Shown: piece by piece, positions 1 to 8,241 of the stretch
How the letters are laid out: every line of letters starts with the position of its first letter
How positions within the stretch are numbered: the first letter of the stretch is position 1
DNA from: Microvirga calopogonii
GTDB lineage: Bacteria; Pseudomonadota; Alphaproteobacteria; Rhizobiales; Beijerinckiaceae
Assembly (NCBI RefSeq): GCF_003347665.1
Contig: NZ_QDGA01000035.1
Coordinates: 1-48,790 of the forward strand
DNA: 48,790 nt
Direction of reading: 5' to 3'
Notes under the pieces: model-generated
The model's input: the letters and a program-made list of their open reading frames with translations, nothing else
The model's database searches: none
What the model was told of the DNA's origin: nothing
Made by a program: the position numbers and the translations under genes

Positions 1-594
1 CTCGCAACACCGATGATCAACCCGCAGGCCCTAACAATCACCCCACAGGCGAGCTGACCAATGGCCACCTCAAACCGCACCCGAATTTACACTCATTGAC
101 GGACGCGACCATTGAAAGATGCGGATTGGCATCAAAACCCGATGCTGTTCTACACCCAGAGAACCAGTCAAGCGCCCTCGTCCAATCCGTCCACCACCAG
201 GGGTCCACTCCAGAATCGAAAGCGAAGACACGAAAACTGGATGTTGTTCTACCCTCAGCCGATCCTCTATTGACGTTGGCACAGAGGGGAATTAACATTT
301 AGAAGTAGGCTGATACGGCTGGAAAAGCTTGGGCATCATGGTCTGCACCTCGGAGGCCCGGGTCTCTCCTTTCCCACAAGGAATTCTCGAACGGAGCAGG
401 TTTCTGGGCAATTCCGGCAAACCTTCGAAGCCGGTCAAAAAGCTAGAGATTGTGGTTCCCCGAACCTCTCACCAGTTTCCGGTTGACGCGCCGCGGTCCT
501 CTCCTCATCGCTGCGGGCTACCCTCCGCGCTCGCATCTCCGCCGCTTCGTCGCCGGCGGCCACTTTCGGAATTCGTGCAGCGGCGAGGCCATCG
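1..594. other. Non-coding or degraded stretch, no supported gene
   Basis: Only short ORFs on both strands are present and none resembles a known family. Two short similar segments around positions 141-156 and 241-254 (both containing a GTTCTAC core preceded by GATG) suggest a small degenerate repeat, but its origin cannot be named. A reasonable ribosome binding site (GGCGAGG) for the following phosphatase gene lies at the right edge of the stretch. Confidence 0.4.
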
Positions 595-1257
595 ATGACG
601 GACAGCCCTGTCCGGGTTGCTTTCGTCCGGCACGGCGAAACGGAATGGAACGTCGCGGGACTGCTTCAGGGGCACGCGGGGCCGGGGCTGAGCGCCGCGG
701 GAATCGGACAGGTGACGGCGCTGGCCGACGCGCTCTCCGCTCGTCGCCAAGTAGCGACCATTGTGAGCAGCGATCTGCCTCGAGCCTCCGAAACCGCTTC
801 CATCCTGCAATACCGTCTTGCGCACGCATCCGTCCACCTTGACCCCGCTTGGCGTGAGGTCGACGTCGGCAGTTGGTCCGGCCGGACGATGGCGGAGATT
901 GCGCGGGACGATCCCGGCACGCTGCGTGCTTGGCTTTCCGGCGAGGACATCCGCAGGGGCGGTGGCGAGACCCGCGCCGAAACGCTGAAGCGGGTCACCG
1001 GCGCACTCGCCGCTTTGGTGAGTGGCCCGTGCGCAGGGCGCGCCGGCACGATGGTTGTCGTCAGCCATGCTGGACCAATTCGTTTCCTCGCCGCGGCATT
1101 CCTCGGTCTGTGGCCGAACGATTACCGGCGACTGAAGCCGCCGGGGACCGCATCCGTCACCGAGCTCGAGATCGACGCGCGCAATGGAGCCATCTGCTCC
1201 GGCCGGCTCATGTCTTATGGCGTGCAGATCGGCGGAGGAGGCGACGGGTCACCGTAA
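595..1257 (+). CDS. Histidine phosphatase superfamily protein (phosphoglycerate mutase-like)
   Basis: Encodes a 220-residue cytosolic enzyme of the branch-1 histidine phosphatase family, which removes phosphate from small molecules through a phospho-histidine intermediate. The signature VRHGETEWN near residues 10-19 carries the nucleophilic His. DLPRASETA near residue 63 carries a second conserved Arg/Glu cluster, and VVSHAGPIR near residue 155 carries the second catalytic His. The length is typical of CobC/GpmB-like members. The ATG has a GGCGAGG sequence a few bases upstream. The gene converges on the leftward arm and overlaps its last gene by 9 bp at the stop codons. The substrate is unknown. 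Because an APH-type kinase sits in the same cluster, it could act on a phosphorylated intermediate, but this is inference; a housekeeping role is equally possible. Confidence 0.85.
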   Translation: MTDSPVRVAFVRHGETEWNVAGLLQGHAGPGLSAAGIGQVTALADALSARRQVATIVSSDLPRASETASILQYRLAHASVHLDPAWREVDVGSWSGRTMAEIARDDPGTLRAWLSGEDIRRGGGETRAETLKRVTGALAALVSGPCAGRAGTMVVVSHAGPIRFLAAAFLGLWPNDYRRLKPPGTASVTELEIDARNGAICSGRLMSYGVQIGGGGDGSP

Positions 1258-2541
1258 GAGGAAGGCGAGATAGTCCGAGGACTGCGGCCCGAGGAAGCGC
1301 TGGATCTTTTGCGCAAGTATCGACCGGTCGAGCCCGGCACACCGGCGGGCGAGGCTAGGTGTCGCGTCGAGGAGGGGGAACGTCAGGACCATCGCGAGCG
1401 AGCAGAACAGCGGCGGGTCGACCTCGTAGCTGCGGATGCGCTCGCGTTCCCATCCCGCCATGACCGCCATCAGGCGCCTCCGCTGGAAGAGGTGCGGCAC
1501 CATCAGCCGCCAGAGCGGGGCCACCACTGGCGTCAGATCGAGCGAGTTGAACTCGGCGAAGTAACCGCGCAGGAATTCAACGAAGGGATCGGTTCGCTGG
1601 AGCCGCTCGATCGACCACGGATCGAGCGTCCCGAAGTAGTGCAGGCGCCACGCAAGCTTGTGGAGCCCCGCAGATAGGTCGCGTAAGAGCTCGAGACCCT
1701 GCAGCTCCGCCGGCAGTTCGTCGAGCTTCTGCGACGAGTCGAGGTCAGTGAGGATCAGTTCGGACCGTACGCGGTCGAACTGGAAGTTCTCGAGCTGCAT
1801 CGAGTAGCGGTAGTGTCCAGCTTCGGCAAACGCACGCAGCAGCGCTCCCGCACGCCGCGCGACCGCCGCCACTGCGCGCCACTGCACGATCGGAATCTCC
1901 GGATCTCCCGCCACCTCAAGGGCGCGGTAAACCTCCTCGATGAACTCTCGCTTCGTGGATCCGGGGGCGCCGACGTCGTCAACATGCGCACGGAACGGTT
2001 GCTCCTCGGGTGACAAGCTGACGACCGCGCCCATCGGCCGGTCGCGGAAATTTAACTCCGGATAGCGGACGACGAGAAGCGGAGCGATGCTCGGGACGAC
2101 GTGCTCGAGCAGCGACGTCGCGTTGTCAAACTCGAGGAGGGCACGTTCGTGCAGGATCCCGCCATAAGGTGCGGGCGAGCTCGTCACCTCCGCGAACTCG
2201 CCGTCCCGCGACACACCCACGTGGCGCAGGAGCGCAGTCGATGTGTACTCGGCCGTCGATGGCGGCCGGGGTGACGCCGCGTGTTCGCTCCACTGGACTT
2301 CCGACCGCGGATCATCGGGCGGGTTCCAGGCGCCGACGCCCTTCAGCTTGGCGGCGCGGTACTCGACGCCGGGCCTGCCCGGGTAGGCGGCGGGACGGGG
2401 CAACACGTACCAAGCGCTACGCCCGGGCCGCGCGAAGGTCGGCACCGTCCGCCAGCTCACGCGCTCGAGGATAGCCTCAATCGAAGCCGCGTCGATCCGG
2501 ACCTCCGCGTAGCGATGTGTAACCTCGATCTCGAGCGTCAT
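1249..2541 (-). CDS. Hypothetical protein, last gene of the leftward arm
   Basis: I do not recognise a family. The start chosen is the ATG at 2541 (MTLEIEV), because the stop of the upstream PaaK-like gene overlaps it as AATGA, which indicates translational coupling; a longer reading to 2598 would overlap the neighbour by 61 bp. The product is about 430 residues. Its middle holds YSMQLENFQFD followed after about ten residues by LTDLDSS, a spacing that loosely recalls the catalytic loop and metal-binding Asp of kinase-fold proteins; this is weak. The C-terminal third is rich in Leu, Phe and Trp. There is no signal peptide or clear membrane helix. Its position makes a tailoring or accessory role in the cluster likely, but no reaction can be assigned. 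Confidence 0.75.
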   Translation of the reverse strand: MTLEIEVTHRYAEVRIDAASIEAILERVSWRTVPTFARPGRSAWYVLPRPAAYPGRPGVEYRAAKLKGVGAWNPPDDPRSEVQWSEHAASPRPPSTAEYTSTALLRHVGVSRDGEFAEVTSSPAPYGGILHERALLEFDNATSLLEHVVPSIAPLLVVRYPELNFRDRPMGAVVSLSPEEQPFRAHVDDVGAPGSTKREFIEEVYRALEVAGDPEIPIVQWRAVAAVARRAGALLRAFAEAGHYRYSMQLENFQFDRVRSELILTDLDSSQKLDELPAELQGLELLRDLSAGLHKLAWRLHYFGTLDPWSIERLQRTDPFVEFLRGYFAEFNSLDLTPVVAPLWRLMVPHLFQRRRLMAVMAGWERERIRSYEVDPPLFCSLAMVLTFPLLDATPSLARRCAGLDRSILAQKIQRFLGPQSSDYLAFLLR

Positions 2542-3863
2542 TTTCCGAGACTGCTTGGAGGAGGAAAGGCGTCCGACTGGCAAAGGCGGAGTTCGCAAGG
2601 AAGGCCCATCGCCTGCGCACGGCGGAAGTGGACGTCCTCCTCGACGAGCCGCGTGACGAGATCCCGCTCGAATGCCATCGCCGCCTCGGGGTGGAGCTGC
2701 GGCGCGAACGAGACTCCGACCCTGAGGACGAGACGCTGCCCGCCCTCAGCCTCGACGAGACGCGCATCGAGGTAGGGCGGTCCCATTGGCAACACGTCGT
2801 ACGGCGGCGTCAGTGCGTTGCCGAGCGGGCTTCGCGCCGCACCCGGCATCTCCTCGAGGATCTCACCTAGAGTCCACGGCGACAGCACGACCGACGGGCG
2901 ACCGCCGAGAACGGCGACCGGTGTGACGGCGGCCCGGCCGACGAAGTCGAACCCACCGCCCTCTTCGCACTCCCTAGCGACGGCGCGTACGATGTCGCCT
3001 GTCACGTAGCGGATTAGCGGTTGCAGCTGGGAGAACGGAAAGAGCTCGGTTAGAACGAGACGTCCCGTCGCATCGGGTGCAGGTCCCTCGCCGTCGAGCG
3101 CAACAATCTCGGCCACGACGGGCGCCGCCATGTGATAGCCGCCGCAGCTGGCACACCGCTCTGCGCCGGCGACGATCTCGGATAGGCTGAAGGTATCGCG
3201 AACGGCCGCGTTCGGGAACGTCCTCTGCAGGAAGCGCCTCAGCGAACGGCTGATGCCGTACCCGACCGAGGTGACAGCCCGGACGTGCACCCGCTCCGAG
3301 ATGGGGAACCGCGCGAGCTCCGTCGCGAGGATCGCAAGGTGGCGAGGCCTACCGTGAAGCTCGATCGAGGCGTCGTCGAGGCTGGGTATGATGGGGCTCC
3401 GCCGGATCAGCGTGACGGCATGGTCGATGAGCCACTTTGACGAGCACGCGATCACAACTACGTGTGCACGCGACGGCGTCGGGACGCCGCCACCGTGAAT
3501 GCTCGCGCCGAGCGTCGTGAACACGACGTCGGGCTCGGCCTCCCTCACCTCCGCGAGACGGTGCGCTACGGCACGGACGGCGGCGAGCTCGGCCTCCCCC
3601 CGGAAGCGGACGAGCGGCCGTCCAGTCGTCCCGGTGCTGTGGATCAGCGTGACGGCGCGCTCGCCGTCGCGCAGCAGATCGTCGGCTTCCGACAGCTCAT
3701 CTTTGGAGAGGAGCGGCAGGGACGGTAGATCACCGAGAGAGGCGACCATCGCCGCGTTCCTGCCGCGCCAGTGGCGCTGGTAGAAGGGAATTTGCAGCGC
3801 CTCGGCGATGGTGCGCGGAAGCAGCTCCTCCTGGAAGGCGCATCGATCCCGCATCCTTTGCAA
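2538..3863 (-). CDS. PaaK-like adenylate-forming ligase (phenylacetate-CoA ligase family)
   Basis: A 441-residue ANL-superfamily enzyme of the PaaK/CapK type, which activates a carboxylate as an acyl-adenylate. The AMP-binding loop reads HSTGTTGRPLVRF near residue 95. DTFSLSEI stands where the family has its Tyr-Gly-x-Thr/Ser-Glu motif. The segment ERCASCGGYH gives a CxxC...H pattern like the structural zinc site of PaaK relatives. TGDIVRAV supplies the adenylate-binding Asp, and the C-terminal subdomain follows. The gene starts 6 bp after the VOC gene and is coupled by a stop/start overlap to the next gene. It may activate an aromatic or amino-aromatic acid for transfer by the cluster's N-acetyltransferase-like enzyme, but the acceptor (CoA, amine or sugar) cannot be read from the sequence. 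Confidence 0.8.
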   Translation of the reverse strand: MQRMRDRCAFQEELLPRTIAEALQIPFYQRHWRGRNAAMVASLGDLPSLPLLSKDELSEADDLLRDGERAVTLIHSTGTTGRPLVRFRGEAELAAVRAVAHRLAEVREAEPDVVFTTLGASIHGGGVPTPSRAHVVVIACSSKWLIDHAVTLIRRSPIIPSLDDASIELHGRPRHLAILATELARFPISERVHVRAVTSVGYGISRSLRRFLQRTFPNAAVRDTFSLSEIVAGAERCASCGGYHMAAPVVAEIVALDGEGPAPDATGRLVLTELFPFSQLQPLIRYVTGDIVRAVARECEEGGGFDFVGRAAVTPVAVLGGRPSVVLSPWTLGEILEEMPGAARSPLGNALTPPYDVLPMGPPYLDARLVEAEGGQRLVLRVGVSFAPQLHPEAAMAFERDLVTRLVEEDVHFRRAQAMGLPCELRLCQSDAFPPPSSLGK

Positions 3864-3869
3864 CCCGAC

Positions 3870-4550
3870 CTACACGATGCGGATCCGCTCGAAGATGGCA
3901 CTCTCCATTCCCGAGAACCCACTGGCAGCGAAGACCTTGGCAAGCTCCTCGTCGGAGAAACCTGCGAGGTATTTCGTGAACTCGACATCCGGCTGGAAAG
4001 TCGCCCCCTTGCCGCGCGGCAAGGCGTCGAGCGAAAGCTTGTCGGCGTTCTCCGGATCCTTGATCGCGTCGAGCGCGACTGGGCCTGCAAGCTCGTAGAG
4101 ACGCAGAGCGACCTGTTGCGGGCTCATACGTGATATCAACGAAACCATGTTCCCGTCCGGATCCGAAAACCGAGCGATAGTGGATCCCCAGCACGGGCCG
4201 GGCGCCGGATCGTTGATCCCCGAGCCACCGGCCTCGACGGCTGCGCGATAGACGCTCTCGACGTCGTTGTGGACGAGGACGAGTTGCGTGTAGTTGATCG
4301 CCCCCCTTTTCTTAGCCTTGCCGAACAGCCGCTCGGCTTCCTTCATCCCGGAGATGCACAGCCGGACCGACCCGGCATCCGACCCGACACCTCCTAGGAC
4401 AGTGCCGAACTCGGCGAACCCACCATCCGCCGTGTCGACGTGGAAGCGCTTGTGGAGGCCGATACTTTCGTAGAATTTCACTGAGCGGGGAACGTCTTCG
4501 ACCCAGATGTTCACGTACCCAATTTCAAGGCCACGTTCTGCCTGATACAT
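3870..4550 (-). CDS. VOC-family protein (glyoxalase/bleomycin-resistance fold) with C-terminal extension
   Basis: The 226-residue protein begins with a vicinal-oxygen-chelate domain (residues about 8-140): YVNIWVEDVPRSVKFYES at the start, and ARFSDPDGNMVSL, the typical DPDGN strand, at its end. The first position normally held by His is not His here, so metal catalysis is uncertain; a binding or resistance function is possible. Residues 141-226 form an extension of about 85 residues that the simple VOC family lacks and that I do not recognise; it is predicted helical with acidic stretches. The start is firmly set by a strong AGGAGG at 4557-4562 seven bases before the ATG. It heads a four-gene leftward run with PaaK and the unknown protein downstream, after a 368-bp gap from the previous gene. 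Confidence 0.8.
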   Translation of the reverse strand: MYQAERGLEIGYVNIWVEDVPRSVKFYESIGLHKRFHVDTADGGFAEFGTVLGGVGSDAGSVRLCISGMKEAERLFGKAKKRGAINYTQLVLVHNDVESVYRAAVEAGGSGINDPAPGPCWGSTIARFSDPDGNMVSLISRMSPQQVALRLYELAGPVALDAIKDPENADKLSLDALPRGKGATFQPDVEFTKYLAGFSDEELAKVFAASGFSGMESAIFERIRIV

Positions 4551-4918
4551 TGCGTACCTCCTCAGAGTTTTATCTGCAAGGACACCTCACATGATGACAG
4601 ATTTAAACGTCTTGTCTATACTCTAACCAAACGTACACTGATCACATAGATTGATGCCGGAGAGTAATCGCCGAACCACGGTTCGTGCGATCATTCTCAT
4701 TTCATATCCGTGACATCCAGACTTTTCTAGAAGCACCTGATCAATATTTAGCTGTCATGCCCGGCATGGACAGTACTGGCGCGATCCATCTGTAAAGGAG
4801 GAGGGCCAACGCGCAACGCGAGCGGGAGATATTGGGCGATTGCAGACTAGATCGGACTACCCTTGCCTCCCGCGGCCGGTCGCAAATGCTCCGAGGCATA
4901 CTGGGACCTGGAAGTCGG
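4551..4918. other. Intergenic region in the leftward arm with possible internal promoter
   Basis: No gene is seen. The part next to the VOC gene (4,560-4,760) is clearly AT-richer than its surroundings. On the minus strand TTGGTT and TTTAAA are spaced by 17 bases upstream of the VOC start, a weak sigma70-like match. The region also holds the inverted repeat listed separately. It probably contains a terminator or operator for the upstream tailoring genes and a second promoter for the VOC/PaaK/unknown trio. Confidence 0.35.
4752..4773. repeat. Imperfect inverted repeat in the leftward intergenic region
   Basis: CATGCC-C-GGCATG at 4756-4768 is a perfect 6-bp palindrome. It extends outward as CTGT / GACAG with a single bulged G, giving arms of about ten bases. 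It could be an operator or an RNA hairpin about 150 nt downstream of the glycosyltransferase-like gene. No U-run follows on either strand, so an intrinsic terminator is not well supported. Confidence 0.4.
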
Positions 4919-6001
4919 TCATGCAGCAGGGCCCCGGGTCGATCCCCTGACGGACTGCCGTGGGGCGCTGATCCCGAAGCCGGAACTTTCTAAAATGTCG
5001 AAGAGCTTGCCTGCGACGGGCAAGCTTCCGAAATCCTTCTTGACGCGATCCACTAGGCGCTCGATGAGACGCGTGCGGCGCGATGCATGCCGGCCGCCCT
5101 CCGAAAAACGGGGCTTCTCGAACCACAGGTGCACGCAGTCGACAGCCTCCTTGCGGGGATCGAACCGGTGCCGGTCGAGCACCCAGAAGGGCGCCACGAG
5201 ATCTCGGAAATCCGAGGCCGGCCTAATGCCGCCCTCGTAGTCCAGCACCTCCCACCGCTCGCCGACCGGGCCGCAGGTCCAAATGTCGTTGCGCAGCGTA
5301 TCGAACGTTAGCGCGCTGCGCTGTGCCAGCATGCCGAGCAGGCGCTGGTCGGCGAAGATCGCGATCTTGTTGGCAGCAACGCCGGTCTGCTGATCGACCG
5401 CGCGCATTACATAGTCGGCAGCCATGGCGGCGTAGGCACGGAAAAAGGCTATGTCGCCGACATAGAGAAAGGCGATGTTCGGCACCAGCGACAGGTAATC
5501 GAGCCCGTCTGGAAGCGCGAAGCCCGCCGGAACGAACAACTCACTCGCCTCTGGATACCATGGCGAAGCCGGCAGCTCCCAATGGAAACAGCAGAGATCC
5601 GTTGCCGAATAAGGAAATCTGCCGTCGTCAAAGAGCACGAAATCTAGGTCGAGAGCGACGAATGGCCGTTCCATCGCGCCGAGAACGAGCATTCTGCCTA
5701 GGCACGGCGCCGCGGCTAGGTATGGCCCGAGATCCTTGCGGCGCCCATCTAGGATGGAAACGTCGATTTCGCTATAGGCGTCGCATAGTCCGCTGTCCTC
5801 GTAGAAGCGGAGGCCGCGGGGGTCGGTATGGAGGACGATCTCGCCTCCCGTGTGCCTCCAGGACAGGGCGGCCGCGACGCTGGTCAGCGCCTCCAGCGGC
5901 GACAGTGCGTACGGTTCGTCTGCCCTGAACGGCGCGGTCGAGTTGACGTGGATTGCCGGCATTCGATGATCTGCTTTACGTCGGAGGCTGCTCCGCCGCA
6001 T
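4919..6001 (-). CDS. Putative glycosyltransferase-like protein
   Basis: About 360 residues, cytosolic, with no signal peptide. An acidic ALDLDFVLFDDG segment near residue 115 resembles the DxD metal/nucleotide-sugar site of GT-A glycosyltransferases, and PNIAFLYVGD and ADQRLLGML follow in the order seen in some sugar-transferase-like families of unknown function. The assignment to a family is tentative. The ATG at 6001 lies two bases after the stop of the upstream oxidoreductase; an alternative start is at 5962 (MPAIHV). Together with two sugar-type dehydrogenases upstream it suggests that the leftward arm makes or attaches a sugar or cyclitol unit. This is inferred from neighbourhood only. 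Confidence 0.55.
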   Translation of the reverse strand: MRRSSLRRKADHRMPAIHVNSTAPFRADEPYALSPLEALTSVAAALSWRHTGGEIVLHTDPRGLRFYEDSGLCDAYSEIDVSILDGRRKDLGPYLAAAPCLGRMLVLGAMERPFVALDLDFVLFDDGRFPYSATDLCCFHWELPASPWYPEASELFVPAGFALPDGLDYLSLVPNIAFLYVGDIAFFRAYAAMAADYVMRAVDQQTGVAANKIAIFADQRLLGMLAQRSALTFDTLRNDIWTCGPVGERWEVLDYEGGIRPASDFRDLVAPFWVLDRHRFDPRKEAVDCVHLWFEKPRFSEGGRHASRRTRLIERLVDRVKKDFGSLPVAGKLFDILESSGFGISAPRQSVRGSTRGPAA

Positions 6002-6003
6002 CG

Positions 6004-7167
6004 TCACCGGTCTAATCCCGTCCAATAGCTGCCGTTGCGGCCAGACGCGATGACCGCCTCAACGAATTTCATGCCCTCAAGACCATCTTGCACCGTCGGC
6101 AGCAGCGCGGCGTCGGAATCGGGGGCGCGGCCCTCGATCTTTGCCCAAATTAGTTCTGCGGCGTCGTCGTAAAGGTTAGCGAACCCTTCGACGAAGCCCT
6201 CGGGGCAGCCGGGCGGGACCCGTGAAAGGCGGTCGGCGGCCGGTCCCGACGCGCGCCCCCTTTCGAGGATCTGCCGGGCTTGCCCTAGCGGGTTCAGGTA
6301 GAGTCGGTCCGCGTTCTCCTGCGCCCACTCGAGTCCGGCCGCATCGCCGAATACGCGCAGCCGGATGCCGTTGGTGGTGCCGGGCGCGACCTGGCTCGCC
6401 CAAAGCATACCCCTGACGCCTGACCCGAACCGGAGGAGGACATGCACATTATCATCAAGCCGCCGGCCGTCGACGAAGGTGTGAACGTCAGCGGCAACGG
6501 CCTCAAGCCTCAGCCCGGTGACAAACGTCGCGAGGTTCATCGCGTGCGTGCCGATGTCCGCGACGGCGCCACCGGGTCCGGAGCGAGCGGGGTCCGTGCG
6601 CCACAGCGCCTGCTTCTGGCCGGCACTCTCAAGCGGGGTCGAGAGCCAGTCCTGTGGATATTCCGCCTGCACTACCCGGAGCACTCCGAGGCGGCCGTCA
6701 GCGACGAGAGCCCTCGCGGCGCGGACCATCGGATATGACGTGTAGTTATGCGTGAGAACGAACACTACGCCGGACCGCTCGACCTGCGCGGCAAGCTCTC
6801 GCGCTTCGGCGACGCTCATCGTCATTGGCTTATCGCAGAGGACGTGGATGCCGGCCTCAACGAAGGCCTTTGCCACGGGGAAGTGGAGGTCGTTCGAAGT
6901 GACGATGACAACGACATCGATCCCGTCGTGGCGGCACCGTTCCTGTTCAGCCATTTCGGCGAACGAACCGTAGGCCCGCTCGGCACTCACGCCAATCGCG
7001 TCCGCCGACGATCTCGATCGCTCGGGCGTGCTCGCGAAACATCCCGCGACGAGTTCGTAGTGCCCGTCCATCCTGCAGGCGAGGCGATGAATGGCACCGA
7101 TGAGCGCTCCCTGCCCGCCCCCCACCATGCCGAGCCGGAGCCTGCGCCGTCCTAGCGGATCGCGCAT
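6004..7167 (-). CDS. Gfo/Idh/MocA family NAD(P)-dependent oxidoreductase
   Basis: A 387-residue two-domain dehydrogenase. The N-terminal Rossmann fold begins with LGMVGGGQGALIG. The family signature CDKPMTMSVAEA near residue 120 contains the Lys-Pro of the cofactor/substrate pocket (EKP in most relatives). The alpha/beta C-terminal domain includes GGAVADIGTHAMNLA, which carries the Asp and His conserved in this family. Members oxidise or reduce hydroxyl or keto groups of sugars, cyclitols and similar polyols. Its ATG shares one base with the stop of the preceding paralogue (TGATG), so the two are translationally coupled and probably act in succession or on one another's product. The substrate is unknown. 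Confidence 0.88.
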   Translation of the reverse strand: MRDPLGRRRLRLGMVGGGQGALIGAIHRLACRMDGHYELVAGCFASTPERSRSSADAIGVSAERAYGSFAEMAEQERCRHDGIDVVVIVTSNDLHFPVAKAFVEAGIHVLCDKPMTMSVAEARELAAQVERSGVVFVLTHNYTSYPMVRAARALVADGRLGVLRVVQAEYPQDWLSTPLESAGQKQALWRTDPARSGPGGAVADIGTHAMNLATFVTGLRLEAVAADVHTFVDGRRLDDNVHVLLRFGSGVRGMLWASQVAPGTTNGIRLRVFGDAAGLEWAQENADRLYLNPLGQARQILERGRASGPAADRLSRVPPGCPEGFVEGFANLYDDAAELIWAKIEGRAPDSDAALLPTVQDGLEGMKFVEAVIASGRNGSYWTGLDR

Positions 7168-8231
7168 CAGAGCCTCGCTTCCACGATCGTCCCATGCGAG
7201 GGCGGGCGGCCCTGCAGACCGACAGGCATAATTGGCCCATCGGCGCGATCGACCAGAACGCGTCGACCGGTCCGACAGGATGCGATGGCGGCTTCAGCAA
7301 GCGCGAGCGCTCTGCGGCCGGCGCGGGCGTGGACCGGTGGCTCGCGCCCAGCACGGAATGCCGCGAGGAGTTCGTCGAGATGGACGTCGATCAACTTGCG
7401 GATGGTCCGGTCCGAGTCGTTGAAGTAGCCTGTTTCCCAGACCTGCCGCATCTCGGAGCCCTTCTCCTGAAAAGTAAAACGGCGGACGGTATCCTCGACG
7501 ATGACGCGTCCCGTCGTGCCGTTCACCTCGAGAACCTGCGTGTTGGCGTACTCGTATGAGCTATCGTAGGAACCGATAATGCAGCCCACCGCGCCGCTCG
7601 CGAACTTCAACGACACGACGAGAGTTGTGAAGCCGCCCTGCGTCACGTCCGTCATCTCCGCCATCAGCGACTCGATCGGCCCGCAACAGTGTTCGAGCAT
7701 ATCGAAGCCGTGACACTGCGTCTCGATGAGGTTCGCGTGCGGATGATCGGTCGGGGATTTAGAGCCTTCAAAGCGCCAGGCGGCGAAAATGGGCTCGCCG
7801 ATCCTTCCCTGCTGGATCGCCTCGTAGGCAAGCCGTACAGGGCGGGCATAGCGGTAGTTGAAGTTGATCGCAAAGAACAAGCGCCGCTCGGCGGCTTCGG
7901 CAAGCAGCATGTCCGCATCCGCGAGCGCGAACGCGAGAGGCTTCTCGACGAGGAGCGGAACTCCGGCCCGGATAAGCGCCAGCGTCGGCTCGACCTGTCG
8001 CGTGTTCGTGACGGCGAGGCTGACAAGATCGGGCCGCTCCGTGCGCAGCATCTCGTCGATATCGAGGTAGCACGGGACGCGGAACTCCCTGCCCCTCGCG
8101 TCCGCCGTTCCAGGGTCACAATCAACGACCGCGCACAGCTCCGCATCGCTGCGGTTAGAGAAGGCGCGGGCATGCACCGGTCCCCAGCCGCCGACCCCAA
8201 CCACCGCGACGCGGATTCGTGTGTCCGTCAC
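7167..8231 (-). CDS. Gfo/Idh/MocA family NAD(P)-dependent oxidoreductase
   Basis: A second, distinct member of the family of about 354 residues. The Rossmann motif VAVVGVGGWGPVHARAF starts at residue 7 of the chosen frame, VEKPLAFALADA provides the EKP signature, and the C-terminal domain has IETQCHGFDMLEHC. The start is set at the GTG at 8231, preceded by GAGGAG and lying 10 bp after the N-acetyltransferase stop; the ATG further upstream at 8390 would add 53 residues unlike any Rossmann N-terminus and would overlap the neighbour. The two oxidoreductases are divergent in sequence, so they likely have separate steps. A role in building a sugar- or cyclitol-like moiety is inferred from the family. 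Confidence 0.88.
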   Translation of the reverse strand: MTDTRIRVAVVGVGGWGPVHARAFSNRSDAELCAVVDCDPGTADARGREFRVPCYLDIDEMLRTERPDLVSLAVTNTRQVEPTLALIRAGVPLLVEKPLAFALADADMLLAEAAERRLFFAINFNYRYARPVRLAYEAIQQGRIGEPIFAAWRFEGSKSPTDHPHANLIETQCHGFDMLEHCCGPIESLMAEMTDVTQGGFTTLVVSLKFASGAVGCIIGSYDSSYEYANTQVLEVNGTTGRVIVEDTVRRFTFQEKGSEMRQVWETGYFNDSDRTIRKLIDVHLDELLAAFRAGREPPVHARAGRRALALAEAAIASCRTGRRVLVDRADGPIMPVGLQGRPPSHGTIVEARL

Positions 8232-8241
8232 GCCGCGCTCC

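Noticed and set aside
96..302. Short ORFs and a weak direct repeat in the first 300 bases
   Set aside because: Repeat identity covers only about ten bases, the ORFs lack motifs and ribosome sites, and nothing links them to a known element.
505..1068. Long minus-strand ORF opposite the histidine phosphatase
   Set aside because: It is a shadow of a gene with complete catalytic motifs; composition is Arg/Pro-rich and typical of antisense high-GC reading.
4575..4620. TTGGTT-N17-TTTAAA as a firm promoter for the VOC gene
   Set aside because: Match to consensus is poor; mentioned only as a possibility in the intergenic entry.
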